64,000 nucleotides of DNA, taken from NCBI RefSeq assembly GCF_954871325.1, contig NC_088777.1, forward strand, positions 21,677,366-21,741,365, written 5' to 3'. The DNA comes from Gordionus sp. m RMFG-2023 (Eukaryota; Nematomorpha; Gordioida; Chordodea; Parachordodidae). The position numbers and the translations under genes were made by a program. Positions 1-10,980 of this stretch are shown here, piece after piece; positions within the stretch are counted from its first letter, which is position 1, and each line of letters opens with the position of its first letter. The notes under the pieces are model-generated. The model was not told the origin of the DNA. It saw only the letters and a list, made by a program, of their open reading frames with translations, and searched no databases.

Positions 1-1045
1 ACTTTCACTGAAATATTAATTTAACATGTTTACAAAACATATTTTTACCCATTTACTTTAAAAAATCTAAAAAAAGTTTAAAAATAACGATTATGACAAT
101 TGTCACTTTTCCATAGTACACTTTCACTGAAATATTAATTTAACATGTTTACAAAACATATTTTTACCCATTTACTTTAAAAAAAACTCAAAAAAGTTCG
201 AAAATAACGATTATGATTGTCACTTTTCCATAGTACACTTTCACTGTAATATTAATTTAACATGTTTACAAAACATATTTTTACCCATTTACTTTAAAAA
301 AACTCAAAAAAGTTCTAAAATAACGATTATGACAATTGTCACTTTTCCATAGTACACTTTCACTGAAATATTAATGTAACATGTTTACAAAACATATTTT
401 TACCCATTTACTTTAAAAAAACTAAAAAAAGTTTAAAAATAACGATTATGACAATTGTCACTTTTCCATAGTACACTTTCACTGAAATATTAATTTAACA
501 TGTTTACAAAACATATTTTTACCCATTTACTTTAAAAAAAGTCAAAAAAGTTCAAAAATAACGATTATGACATTTGTCACTTTTCCATAGTACACTTTCA
601 CTGAAATATTAATTTAACATGTTTACAAAACATATTTTTACCCATTTACTTTAAAAAAACTCAAAAAAGTTCTAAAATAACGATTATGACAATTGTCACT
701 TTTCCATAGTACACTTTCACTGAAATATTAATTTAACATGTTTACAAAACATATTTTTACCCATTTACTTTAAAAAAACTCAAAAAAGTTCAAAAATAAC
801 GATTATGACAATTGTCACTCCATAGTACACTTTCACTGAAATATTAATTTAATATGTTTACAAAACATATTTTTACTCATTTACTTTAAAAAAACTCAAA
901 GTTCTAAAATAACGATTATGACAATTGTCACTTTTCCATAGTACACTTTCACTGAAATATTAATTTAACATATTTACAAAACATATTTTTATCTATTTGG
1001 TTTAAAAAAAGTTCAAAAATTACGATTATGACATTTGTCACTATT
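1..1045 (+). repeat. 118-bp tandem satellite, about 9 units
   Basis: Head-to-tail units of about 117-119 bp. Each contains CTTTCACTGAAATATTAA, a TTTACAAAACATA block, an A-rich block and AACGATTATGACAATTGTCA, and ends CCATAGTACA. TGACAATTGTCA is a perfect 12-bp palindrome. The array runs off the left edge, and its last unit (after about 960) is degenerate. The same family, diverged, recurs at 31880-32530 (inverted) and 37570-38955, where it forms the inner part of a hAT-type element's inverted repeats. This copy may therefore be an element end rather than a free satellite. Confidence 0.93.
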
Positions 1046-1790
1046 ACCTAAAAAATTATCTATCAAAAGATATATAATAGATGAAATTACGTAAAATATA
1101 AATATATAATAATCATTTTTAAAATATATATTAAAAAATATCAATCAAAAAAATATATTTAAAAAATTTATTAAAAATTATCAATAAAAAAATATCAATC
1201 AAATAAATATATTTAAAAAAATTTATTAAAAAAATTTATTAAAAAAATATTTTAAAAAACATCAATCAAAAAAATTTATTAAAAAAAATAATATAAACAC
1301 AAAAAATTAAAAATATAAAAAAAAATATCAATCAAAAATATATATTTAAAAATATTAATTTAAAAAATCATATAATACAAAAAAAAAATATAAAAAAAAA
1401 TATCAATCAAAAATATATATTTAAAAATATTAATTTAAAAAATCATATAATACAAAAAAAAAATATAAAAAAAAATATCAATCAACAATATATATTTAAA
1501 ATATTAATTTAAAAATAACACAAAAAAAAAATTAAAAAAAAATATCAATCAAAAAATATATTTAAAAAAATTTAAAAAAACATATAACATAAAAAATTAA
1601 AAAAATTAGCGATCAAAAAGAAATCAAAAAAATATATTGTAACAAATTAAAATATATTTTAAAAAAAATATCAATCAAAAAATATATTGTAACAAATTAA
1701 AATATATTTAAAAAAAAATATAATATTAATCTTAAGAAATTATTAATAATAACGAAAAAATTATTAATAATATAATATTACAAAAATTAC
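1046..1790. repeat. A/T low-complexity tract
   Basis: Almost pure A/T sequence made of variants of AAAATATCAATCAAAAAA, ATATATTTAAAAAT and TTATTAAAAA. A unit of about 68-70 bp is repeated roughly three times between about 1310 and 1500. No coding potential is visible. Confidence 0.8.
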
Positions 1791-1792
1791 AC

Positions 1793-1905
1793 ATTGCCTG
1801 ATTTAACCCGGCAATGTGCACATTGCCTGGTTATTTCGGCAATGTATACTTTGCCGAAATAACAAAATTACCCTGCCTACCACTACCTCACATTGCCAAA
1901 AAAAT
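1793..1905. other. ACATTGCC/GGCAATGT hairpin cluster
   Basis: ACATTGCC and GGCAATGT alternate several times in about 110 bp, so the stretch can fold into short hairpins. It resembles the terminus of a small DNA element, but no partner terminus was found. Confidence 0.45.
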
Positions 1906-1969
1906 TCCGATAAATAAACATTGATAAATCATTTATTTATATTGGAAAATCGTTGCAATCTTTTGTTTC

Positions 1970-3564
1970 AGGTCCGTGAAGTTGGCCCCGCAATTTTTGA
2001 TTTTCAATGGTTTATCAGTTGGTGTGATTAGTACCCGACTTGTACCGATTTGTACCGTTTTCAGTTCGATTTGTACCATCACCGTTTTTGAGATATTCAA
2101 AGAACAAAATGGGGGGTCAACTTCACGACAGCCCCCCAACTTTTGAACTTAAAAATAAAAAGTGAATAGGTCGATAGAGAATGATTTGTACCGTTTTCAG
2201 TTCGATTTGTACCATCACCGTTTTCCAGCTATTGACCTTTGAAAATATGGCGCCAAAAATAAAAAAACACTCAACATTTATTTTTTAAAAAATTTTTTTA
2301 ACGTACAACGGTAGAGAATTTTTTTCTCTTCCTAATGATGCCTCAAATTAAGCTTTATCTTCTTTATTTATTTCGGAAATCAAATTTTAAACCTTATTAT
2401 AGCGTTAAGTTAGCCCCCTCCCCCAATATTCAAAATTTGAGATTTTTCAAATTTTTAAAACGGGATTGATTTATACCCGATTTGTACCGTTTCAAACTCG
2501 ATTTGTACCATTACCGTTTTCCAGCTATTGACCGTTAAAGATATGGCGCCAAAAATATAAAACACTCAACATTTATTTTTTTAAAAAATTTTTTAACGCA
2601 CAACGGTAGAGAATTTTTCTCTTCCTAATGATGCCTCAAATTAAGCTTTATCTTCATTATTTATTTCGGAAATCAAATTTTAAACCTTATATTATAGCGT
2701 GAAGTTAGCCCCCCCCCAATATTCAAAATTTGATATTTTTCAAATTTTTAAAACGGGATTGATTTGTACCCGATTTGTACCGTTTCAAACTCGATTTGTA
2801 CTATTATCGCTTTCCAGCTATTGACCGTTAAAGATATGGCGCCAAGGTTTAAAATTTGATTTCCGAAATAAATAATAAAGATAAAGCATAATTTGAGGCA
2901 TCATTAGGAAGATAAAAAAATTCTCTACCGTTGTGCGTTAAAAAATTTTTAAAAAAAATAAATGTTGAGTGTTTTTTATTTTTGGCGCCATATCTTTAAC
3001 GGTCAATAGCTGGAAAACGGTAATGGTACAAATCGAATTTGAAACGGTACAAATCGGGTACAAATCAATCCCGTTTTAAAAATTTGAAAAATCTCAAATT
3101 TTGAATAATGGAGGGGGGGGGGCTAACTTCACGCTATAATATAAGGTTTAAAATTTGATTTCCGAAATAAATAATGAAGATAAAGCTTAATTTGAGGCAT
3201 CATTAGGAAGAGAAAAAATTCTCTACCGTTGTACTTTAAAAAATTTTTTAAAAAAATAAATGTTGAGTGTTTTTTATTATTGGCGCCATATTTTCAACGG
3301 TCAATAGCTGGAAAACGGTGATGGTACAAATCGAACTGAAAACGGTACAAATCATTCTCTATTGACCTATTCACTTTTTATTTTTAAGTTCAAAAGTTGG
3401 GGGCTGTCGTGAAGTTGGCCCCCATTTTGTTCTTTGAATATCTCAAAAACGGTGATGGTACAAATCGAACTGAAAACGGTACAAATCGGTACAAGTCGGG
3501 TACTAATCACACCAACTGATAAACCATTGAAAATCAAAAATTGCAGGGCCAACTTCACGGACCT
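1970..3564. mobile_element. Foldback element A1 with 9-bp target duplication
   Basis: The element is almost entirely a palindrome with its axis near 2838, in GGCGCCAAGGTTTAAAA. Its ends are AGGTCCGTGAAGTTGGCC and the inverse. It is flanked by a perfect 9-bp direct repeat TTTTGTTTC (1961-1969 and 3565-3573). Each arm holds about two copies of a unit near 297 bp, containing runs of C/G, repeated TTTGTACC motifs, CCAGCTATTGACCGTTAAAG and TTTATTTCGGAAATCAAA. No transposase is encoded; short open frames inside are repeat translations. The 9-bp duplication is usual for Mutator-like elements, so mobilisation by a MULE is plausible. A longer relative is at 33691-36488. Confidence 0.9.
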
Positions 3565-3573
3565 TTTTGTTTC

Positions 3574-3990
3574 TAGTCTATTTTATGATCAATATAAATT
3601 GTTAGAATTTTTTTAAATTATTTATTTGTATTTTATTATATTTTTAACATATTTTCAATTATTTAATTAGTTTTTTTTTTAAATTATGACTTCAATTATA
3701 TAAAAATGTTCTTCATTTATAAATAATTATATTTTCTTAGATTTAAAAAAATTAATATTAAGACGTCATTTTATCGAATAAAATCTAATCGGTGAATTTA
3801 ATATCGACCGAACAGATGTTTTAAAAAGACGAAAAACCTGCCCCATAATATAAAAATATATGTACATTCCTTATTATTGGTTTTAAAAAATCACGAAATC
3901 AGTTAGAACCCGGTCCGGGTTATTTATATGATAAATCATTTAGAAATAAAATTTTTTAAATTTCAACATGTCCAATTTTAAAATTTAATG
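3574..3990. other. Intergenic or intronic AT-rich DNA, nothing recognised
   Basis: No open frame, terminal repeat or RNA gene is evident. If the NOP56 exon at 5953-6163 belongs to a functional gene, this stretch lies in its downstream intron. Confidence 0.5.
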
Positions 3991-3999
3991 GATGATCTT

Positions 4000-5872
4000 G
4001 GTTCCACGTCAATTCGGCGCGACGACAATTCGGCACAGCAACAATCCAGCGCGGCGACAATTCGACGCAGCGTCATTTCGGCGCAACGACAATTCGGCAT
4101 ATCTAATACAGCTGCAATTTATTATAAATTTATTAGTATAAAAAAGGATGATTAAATAGAAGTCATTTTGAATGTTAGTCCTAATAATTATTTCTTTATA
4201 TTTTTTTTACAAATAAATGTGTAATATCAATAAAAAATTTAATAAAATCAAAAAAAATTAACAACCAATATTTATACCGATTTTTTTGGTGAACCAATTT
4301 ACCATATTATAAGGTATTCTGATTAGTAGCCATTATTATGTAACCCTGGAGATTTTGCGCATAGAAGAATGAAAGAAATAAAGATAAAGAAAGGTTTGGA
4401 CCTCTATCTCTAATCTTACATATTATTTTGGCTAAAATCATAATCGACCGTTTTTAAAAATATGCCCAAATCGGCCCCAAGAATTAATGCGTAATTTTTT
4501 TATTTATTTATATAATAGGTATTGAAATTATAAATATACTAATTGAAAATAAAATTATAAATTTCCAGTCTCATTAAATATGAGAAATTTGACATTCCAA
4601 TTATCAAGGATAAAAAAATATAAGTGGCTTATCATCACATTTACTTAAAAAATCAAAAAAGGAAACTAAAAAGATTTTGTCCGACTAGATTCATTGAAAG
4701 ACGAGTAGGTGAAACTCTATATTGAACTATATGATGTTGTAGTTGCAGCATTGGAATTTTATATATCAAGCAAGGAAAAGGATACAGCAGATGCTGAGAA
4801 TCTTTTACAGGCTATTATTAAGCCACAATTTTTCATATCTATTCAATTTGTTTATTTTTTATTTAATTATACATATGATTTTAGCAAAATGCTTAAAAAA
4901 TTGATTTGGATTTAAGGGAGGTTATGAATAGAGCAAAGGATATTGTTGAAATATTAACAAATATTAGTGAGAATGTGGATAAAAATTTCATGAAATATGA
5001 GAAAGTAGAGGAGATTGCTAATATGTTTGAGATTGAAATTTTTAAACTTAGAGTAGTTTCTAGGCAATCCAATTGCTCAAATATTGATGCATCTACGATT
5101 GAGGATTTTTATAAAATAAACATTTTTATTCATCTTATTGATACATTTTAATTTAAATTAAAGGAAAGGAAAGATTTATTAGTCATATTTTTATTTTAAA
5201 AAGCTTTTTTTTTCTTTTGCTAGTTGAGTCTAAACTGTTGATTATGCTTGAAACACGAGAGGATATTATGAAAATCTCAATATAGTAGGCTCATATGATA
5301 GTTACTTTGTGTAGTATGATTTTCGTAAATCTTGACAGAATATAGTATTCTTTGAGACCAAAAAATGCTCTGCAGGCCCTATCTATGTGCAATTGCACTA
5401 GATTCATAATATCAAAAAATTATTAATTAACTTAGCTACAATACCAATTAGTACCTGCACTAATGAAAGGTTTTTTCAACTTTAAAAAGGTTAAAAACTT
5501 ATTTAAGAAATACTACCGGTTAAAAATCTTAGGATTAGCCCTATTAAATATTTATAAGGAGATTATTCTAGATAAAAATTTGATTCTAGATGAATTTGAG
5601 AAATCTCAGAGAAAAGTAGACCTCACTATATAAATTCAAATCAAAATTTTAAACGACCGATTTGGGTCTATTTTAAAACTTAGCCAAAATAATATGTATA
5701 CCTTATAATGTGATAAATTGTCCACCAAAGAAATCGGAATAAATTTTGGTTGTAAATTTTTTTTTTACTAATAAATTTATAATAAATTGCAGCTGTATTA
5801 GATACGCGCCGAATTGTCGCTGCGTTGAATTGACGCCGCGCCGAATTTTTCGCGCCGAATTGACGTGATACC
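4000..5872 (+). mobile_element. hAT-like element (ZMYM1-type transposase) with 9-bp target duplication
   Basis: Bounded by inverted repeats GGTTCCACGTCAATTCGGCG (left) and GGTATCACGTCAATTCGGCG (right, read inverted). Each continues inward through several CAATTCGGCGC motifs and an AT-rich section shared by both ends for roughly 250 bp. The flanks carry a perfect 9-bp duplication GATGATCTT (3991-3999, 5873-5881). hAT elements normally duplicate 8 bp, so either the boundary is off by one or this family uses 9. The inside has broken transposase frames. A truncated, inverted copy of the left end is at 60760-61196. The insertion lies just downstream of the NOP56 exon, probably in its intron. Confidence 0.88.
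4655..5633 (+). pseudogene. hAT-like (ZMYM1/DUF4371-type) transposase relic
   Basis: Reading in changing frames gives CPTRFIERR near 4665, ELYDVVVAALEF, KDTADAENLLQAI, then LREVMNRAKDIVEIL and ASTIEDFYKINIFIHLIDTF (4906-5151). Further on are LATIPISTCTNER near 5425 and LGLALLNIYKEIILDKNLI with a stop at 5631-5633. This order matches the C-terminal half of hAT-like transposases related to animal ZMYM1-type proteins, ending in the dimerisation region. Frame changes and internal stops occur around 4880-4910, 5150-5400 and 5480-5520, and the N-terminal zinc finger was not found. The copy is dead and plainly transposon-derived. Confidence 0.85.
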
Positions 5873-5952
5873 GATGATCTTATGTATTGTATGAAAATAA
5901 TAAAAGAATCAGAAAATTAAATTTAAAAGTTTTTTAAAATAAGATTTCCAAC

Positions 5953-6163
5953 CTTCCGATATATGATTAATATTTTCCAGGGCGTTTTTAGCAGATTTGA
6001 AGGGTGAAAAAGCCACCAAATGAACTGTGTTGGCGAATTTAGTAAAATCAGTGAGATTGTCACACAATTGTTTGGATAAAAGGATCATACCTATCTCTTC
6101 ATATTGCTTGATGTTGAATAAGGTGTAACCGACGGCATGTTCAAATAGGATGAACAAGGAAGA
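5953..6163 (-). CDS. NOP56: NOP56 N-terminal exon (box C/D snoRNP core protein)
   Basis: The minus strand encodes FILFEHAVGYTLF, EEIGMIL, then LVAFSPFKSAKNALENI and HISEG. This matches the start of NOP56, the nucleolar scaffold of box C/D snoRNPs that guide rRNA 2'-O-methylation. The frame has no in-frame ATG. A TAG just upstream can serve as the AG of a 3' splice site (exon from 6163). The similarity stops at GGAAG followed by GT, a fitting 5' splice site at 5952-5951. I read it as an internal exon of about 211 bp, with the first codons in an upstream exon. No further NOP56 exon is visible to the left within the window, so the next intron exceeds 5.9 kb or this is an isolated gene fragment. 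The intact frame over the whole conserved block favours a real exon. Confidence 0.78.
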
Positions 6164-6495
6164 CTATTTATCAAATATGAATATTCATTTATTAAAAATT
6201 AAAATTATATATTAAAGAGGATTTTCGGTTATGTAGAATATAGTCTCCAGAATTCTGGCATAGTCACTTTATAAAAAGGTTTTTTAAATCGATTTATATG
6301 GCCTACCGCTTAACAGTGGATTTGAATAGGACTGGGAATAAAAAAATAAAATATATAATATTATAAATAATTTTAACCCTTTAAAATTTTTTATTTATTT
6401 TTGAGTTTTTTATATATTTTTCTAAATCAATGAGTGAAGATATTTGTCAATATTTTAAAATTCACAACTTAGATTAGGAATAAGAGTCTATCCTA

Positions 6496-6692
6496 GGGCT
6501 GTGTCCAAAATATCAAAAATTCTTTTCGTAAACTTTTTAAACTTTATTGTAGAAGAAATAAGTTTTTTTTAATATAAAAAGATGTTCAATAAAAAGATGT
6601 CCAAAATATAATTCTTGAAAATTCAAAAATACATCTCGATTTTTTTTAAATTCAACTTTCCGAATTTTATAAAAAAGATTTTGGACATAGCC
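6496..6692. mobile_element. 197-bp MITE flanked by TA
   Basis: Ends are GGGCTGTGTCCAAAAT and ATTTTGGACATAGCC (inverted), flanked on both sides by TA (6494-6495, 6693-6694). A second internal copy of TGTCCAAAAT lies near 6600. The TA duplication fits the Tc1/mariner superfamily. There is no coding capacity. Confidence 0.75.
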
Positions 6693-6949
6693 TAATATAA
6701 TAAATTTGTTTAGGTATTTTAGTTAACTAGATAAAAACTTAGTTTTTAATTAAAAATGGAGGTTTTTGTTTTGTAAACGCCAATTTTATTATTTCTGAGT
6801 TATTTTTTGGGGGTTGAGCCAGGTAATTTGCACAATATTGTTTAAATGGTAAATAAACATCAATATAAATATCGGATCCGTTTTTTAATAATATCGAAAA
6901 ATTGGATCGTATAGGTAATAAATTTATGTATCGGCACAGTCCTTTCCGT

Positions 6950-7165
6950 ACTCACTTCAAAAAAGAGTTTTACATATATTGCATACGGGACATCCGGGTC
7001 ATCAATGAAATCCATTACGAGATATTATGTATGGTGGGAACAATTAGATAAAGATGTTGAAAAACTAGTAAAGTGTTCTTCACTTAAACATAACGATTGG
7101 TACAATAAAAAAAGAAATGTTGTTATTGATCATTCAATTAAATATGATTTTTATTTAGTTTGTTT
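6950..7165 (+). mobile_element. LTR-retroelement (Ty3/Gypsy-like) integrase fragment, fossil
   Basis: A short stretch resembles the zinc-binding N-terminal region of a Ty3/Gypsy-type integrase, including RYYVWWEQLDKDVEKLVKCS. It is a broken fragment with at least one break. No LTRs, reverse transcriptase or other parts were found around it, which suggests an old remnant. Confidence 0.6.
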
Positions 7166-7179
7166 TTGAACAAAAATTT

Positions 7180-7355
7180 TAAATTTCCTTAACCCACCCA
7201 ACCATTGTAAATTTTTTAACTCGCCCACCCACCCGCCCACCCATAGTTTCAAAAAATTTTTAATACGCCCACCCACCTGCCCATTCTAGAAATTTTTTAC
7301 CCGCCCAATCCCCATGGGCAGGCCAAATCCTGCCCAATGCAGACCACCTTCGGCT
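7180..7355. mobile_element. GC-rich terminus of a hAT-type element
   Basis: Several CGCCCACCCACC motifs alternate with TTTTTA blocks, then GGGCAGGCC and CCCAATGCAGACCA. Read inverted, the end TGGTCTGCATTGGGC resembles the inverted terminus of the hAT MITE at 36672-37058. The partner end was not located. Confidence 0.45.
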
Positions 7356-8040
7356 AGTGTTTCTAAACTGCTTGATTCTACCAATTATAAAAATGGTAAA
7401 CTCATGGTTTTAGACAAGAGTTAATCACTCAAATCTTGCGAATTTGATCACAGATGGTAGAAAGGGTTGAACACCATTGGCAAATTTGAGAATTAAGTAC
7501 TATTTTTCCTAAACTGGATTTAGCTATTTTTGAAAATCAGCAGGATATAGCTATTTAACTACACTACATTCAGCTTTAAACTGCCCATATTATAAATAAG
7601 ATGATTAATTTTTGAATAATAAAAGAAGTTTAATCATTCATAAAAGTTAGCTAGTTTTTTTTTAATAGAAAAATTGGATTGGTTCACAAAGATAAATGAT
7701 AAGTAAAATCAATCTAAATATTGAATTAAAATTGCTAATTGGATTGGTTTTGCAGTAGTAACAGAAAATATGAAATTGGATCAACACTGCCCATAAATAA
7801 TTATCTGTGATAAAATAAAAACAAGATTTATTAAAGATTAGAAAATTTCAAAATGTTAACATAAATTTTACTTCCTGCACCACTAATCTTATAGACAAGT
7901 CGCTCTAACAGTAATCTATCATAAAAATTATAATAATATAAAATTTTAAATAACTTTAGAACCAATTGAGCATTAGGAAATTTTTTTATTGTAAAATAAT
8001 CATAAAACATATAGAATACAAATATCTTGTAAAATAAAAT
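7356..8040. other. AT-rich DNA without recognised features
   Basis: No supported frame or repeat boundary. It may be intron or intergenic sequence around the minus-strand exon candidates that follow. Confidence 0.4.
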
Positions 8041-8044
8041 TTAA

Positions 8045-8205
8045 TTATAAAAACGCATTAATGGCAGCATGAAGCTTGATGTATCCAAAGATGTGTTTTT
8101 GCAGTGTGCACAGATTGTTGTCATCATATGTTTCAATTTTGATGGGCAAAATTTGACAATAATACAAATGGATTTGGGAAGATTTTCCATTCCAATAAGT
8201 GTTTC
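8045..8205 (-). CDS. Possible exon, unidentified (low confidence)
   Basis: Less AT-rich than its surroundings. One minus-strand frame reads IHLYYCQILPIKIETYDDNN and then LCTLQKHIFGYIKLHAAINA without a stop, while other frames are broken. The composition looks protein-like but I recognise no family. It lies downstream, in the same orientation, of the winged-helix exon at 8631-9203, so it could be a later exon of that gene. Splice sites could not be fixed. Confidence 0.25.
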
Positions 8206-8630
8206 CCTAGAATATCTCCAATGACCATATAGGGGGTCTCATCAGATAAAAAAAATACTCATATGTTTTGACTATCATTAGTAATTTTTATGAAGTGTTC
8301 ATATTCATAATGACAATAGTAATACTTTTTTTATTGGAAAATATTATTTTAATAAAAATAAATATTAGGAAAAAAAAATTAGTATATGCAGGTGAGTCTA
8401 AATATTTGTCAAATACGCTTGGTAATAAATACGATTATGCAGTATTCCTGGGTTAAACTAATTTGTGAAATTTCAAACACAACTTAAGGACAAAATATTT
8501 TAAGATATCTGAATACCAAAAAATAAATATCATATTAAAAGTATATATATTTATATAAATAAATATGATAGTTAATCTACATGCTTATAAATTGAAATCT
8601 TTAAAATATTCATAATTAAAAAAATTATAC

Positions 8631-9203
8631 CTCCCCATCTAAAGAGAGAACTTTAATATCATTATATTCTCTATTATTATTCTGTTGACTAGCATTCACA
8701 TAGCTAACAATATCAGCTTTGACTTTTATTTCTTTACTACTGACTGGTTTAATCTTATTTTCATTTTGAATATCTATTTCACTTATAGGATCATAATTTG
8801 CAATATAATTACATGAATATATTTGCTCCATAATTTTGTTTTCATCAATTTGATCACTTTTAAGGGATTTTTGTTTCAATCTTTTAATGGCATTTTTAAC
8901 AAGGTGAGATAAATCATCTGATTCTATATGAATAAGGCGAATGGGTCCTTTTTGGGGATCGAAATATACCGTATCTCTTGATTTCAATGCCTTGACTATT
9001 TTTTTTTCCTTTATCATTACATTTAATTTGTCGCAGAATTCTTTATCGGTTTGAAAAATATCTCTCATAACAATATTTCGAATTTTTTCAAGAGAGGTTT
9101 TCTTTTTAAATGCCTTAATTTTTTCAATTGCTTTGAGTACAGAATTTTCGAAATCAGTTGCCATATCTATAACTTGATTCAAAAAGATAACTAATTTTTC
9201 CAA
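8631..9203 (-). CDS. Winged-helix (SAMD1/KAT6-type) domain protein exon
   Basis: A long minus-strand frame with a good alternative start at Met14 (9164, MATDFENSVLKAI). Residues about 18-75 read VLKAIEKIKAFKKKTSLEKI, then a stretch ending KLNVMIKEKKIVKALKSRD and TVYFDP. The pattern of helix, basic loop, helix and a terminal beta-wing ending YFDP resembles the winged-helix domain of SAMD1 and the N-terminus of KAT6 acetyltransferases, which bind CpG DNA. The rest is charged and low in recognisable motifs. The frame ends GGGGAG then GTATAA at 8630, a good 5' splice site, so the exon probably stops at 8631 in phase 0 rather than at the TAA 4 bp later. The family call is pattern recognition, not alignment. 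Confidence 0.45.
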
Positions 9204-9209
9204 AAATTT

Positions 9210-10034
9210 AAGATAAAATTTAATAAATATGTAATAAGTAATTATTTGTTACCTGTCAAGTATTAACCCGCCACATATGACAGACACCATTATCATTGGA
9301 TGGCATATCCAAGAAATATGTAAATCGTTTTAAAAATTTAAAATTTATATTAGATATAATATTTATTCTGGTAGATTTAATCAGCTAATATTTCACCACA
9401 TAATATTATTAAAAATATGTGATTTCAACACACCCAATTAAGCTTGAAAAGAAATAGATAATAATTTTTTTAAACTTTAACGAGGGTTGTATACAATAAA
9501 TGATGAGCTTGTGGCTTTTTCCATATCATAAATATAGTTTCTCAGGTTTTCTGAACTTATATTGGATGTTCTTTTAACTATCTCACCCTGCATTTTGGAT
9601 AACAATATTATGTTTTATTAGACTTTCGAATTTTATTAGTTCCTATAAAATAAAAATAGAATTTAATAAAAATAGAATTACTTCATATGTGTCAACTCAT
9701 TCGATTTCATTCTGTTTGTATAATTGAATTAGTTTAATTGCATATAATAATAATATCCACAATAATTTCAATAGTAATATAATATCCTTCCACAAACATC
9801 AAAACCAGAAAATAATAAATATTAATGGTATTTATTTGATATAAAGTCACTTTTAAGTCTTTTGAACTAGAAAAAAATAATTTTTCCTCTGGGAGGGGTC
9901 CAAACCCAAAAACCACCCCCGTAGCTACGCCACTGGTGAAAGGGTTATATTGGCTATATTAATTTTACTAGTAATTAGCATGCCCAAAAACCTAGAAATA
10001 AACATGATTAATACCAGTACAAATAAAGTATTAT
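9210..10034. other. Non-coding stretch with one transposon-like terminus
   Basis: Mostly AT-rich. Inverted, 9913-9936 reads ACCAGTGGCGTAGCTACGGG, a type of end common to DNA transposons in animal genomes. No matching partner was seen. A minus-strand CAG/GTAACA near 9250 could be a 5' splice site, but no convincing exon adjoins it. Confidence 0.35.
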
Positions 10035-10980
10035 CACTTATTCGGGTATGACTAAATACTGCGTTTCTAAGCTGAGTTGTTAAAATGCCTTGCTAAAAAG
10101 TAATTAATCATAATAATTATAATATGATTATATAATATCTTTTAAAAAAAAAATTTCAAAAACATTTATTTATTTTACATAAAACAATTATTAATTAAGT
10201 AAAAAATTGATATAAAAGATCAAATAATTTAAAATTCTATTTTTAATTAATATTATTGGGAAAAAAATATATTTACTAGCTTATTACAACTTAAATTTTA
10301 TTTTTCACTTACAATATTTAACAATATATCCATAAGAGGGCGTTAAATGCATAAATATGAAAATATATTCTTAGGAAACCAGAATAAATATTAGATAGCG
10401 CTTTTTTTGTATTTGGGTGTAAATACATGTGAAAAACCTAAAAAAAATTTAAAAAATAGAGGTTTCTTTGACATTTAATTAATTATTAGGTTTAGAATCG
10501 AAAAATAGTAGAAAGTTTGTAGGGAACATATTGCGGGCGTTATTGATCAAAATCTCTTCATTTTTGGTTTATACGTGTATATTTAGGTGTTAAACATTAT
10601 CCTAAAAAATTTTTGAAAATATTATGATTTGACCGAATACCGAGCTCAAAAACGACCACTTACTAAATATTCGATCTACCAAATTTGGTAATTATTTGGA
10701 AAATGTTCTATTTTGGTTAATTTATCTATAAATACGTGCAAATCATTATCCCAAAAAATATTTTAAAAATATCGTGATTTGACCGATAACCAATTTGAAA
10801 CGAAATATTGCATTGCTGGCGTTATCCATGGAAAATTCTTTATTTTGGATTTATACGTGTACAATAAGGTGGTTTATGATTTGACCGAATGCCGAGCTCA
10901 AAGCCGACCACATATTTTCTTTTGTCTTACTTCTTTAGATATTCTTTTATCTTATTTCATCTCGATTCTTTCTTCATAAT

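Noticed and set aside
1-1045. CRISPR array
   Set aside because: Units are contiguous near-identical 118-bp repeats without unique spacers, and the genome is eukaryotic.
1933-3616. Short frames with VSVGVISTRLVPIC-like products, also at 33808, 34848, 35269 and 36303
   Set aside because: They recur only because the foldback arms repeat; they are not conserved as proteins and lie across the element ends.
8268-8456. 62-codon hydrophobic plus-strand frame
   Set aside because: Ile/Phe/Lys composition expected by chance in this AT-rich sequence; no supporting motif or repeat.
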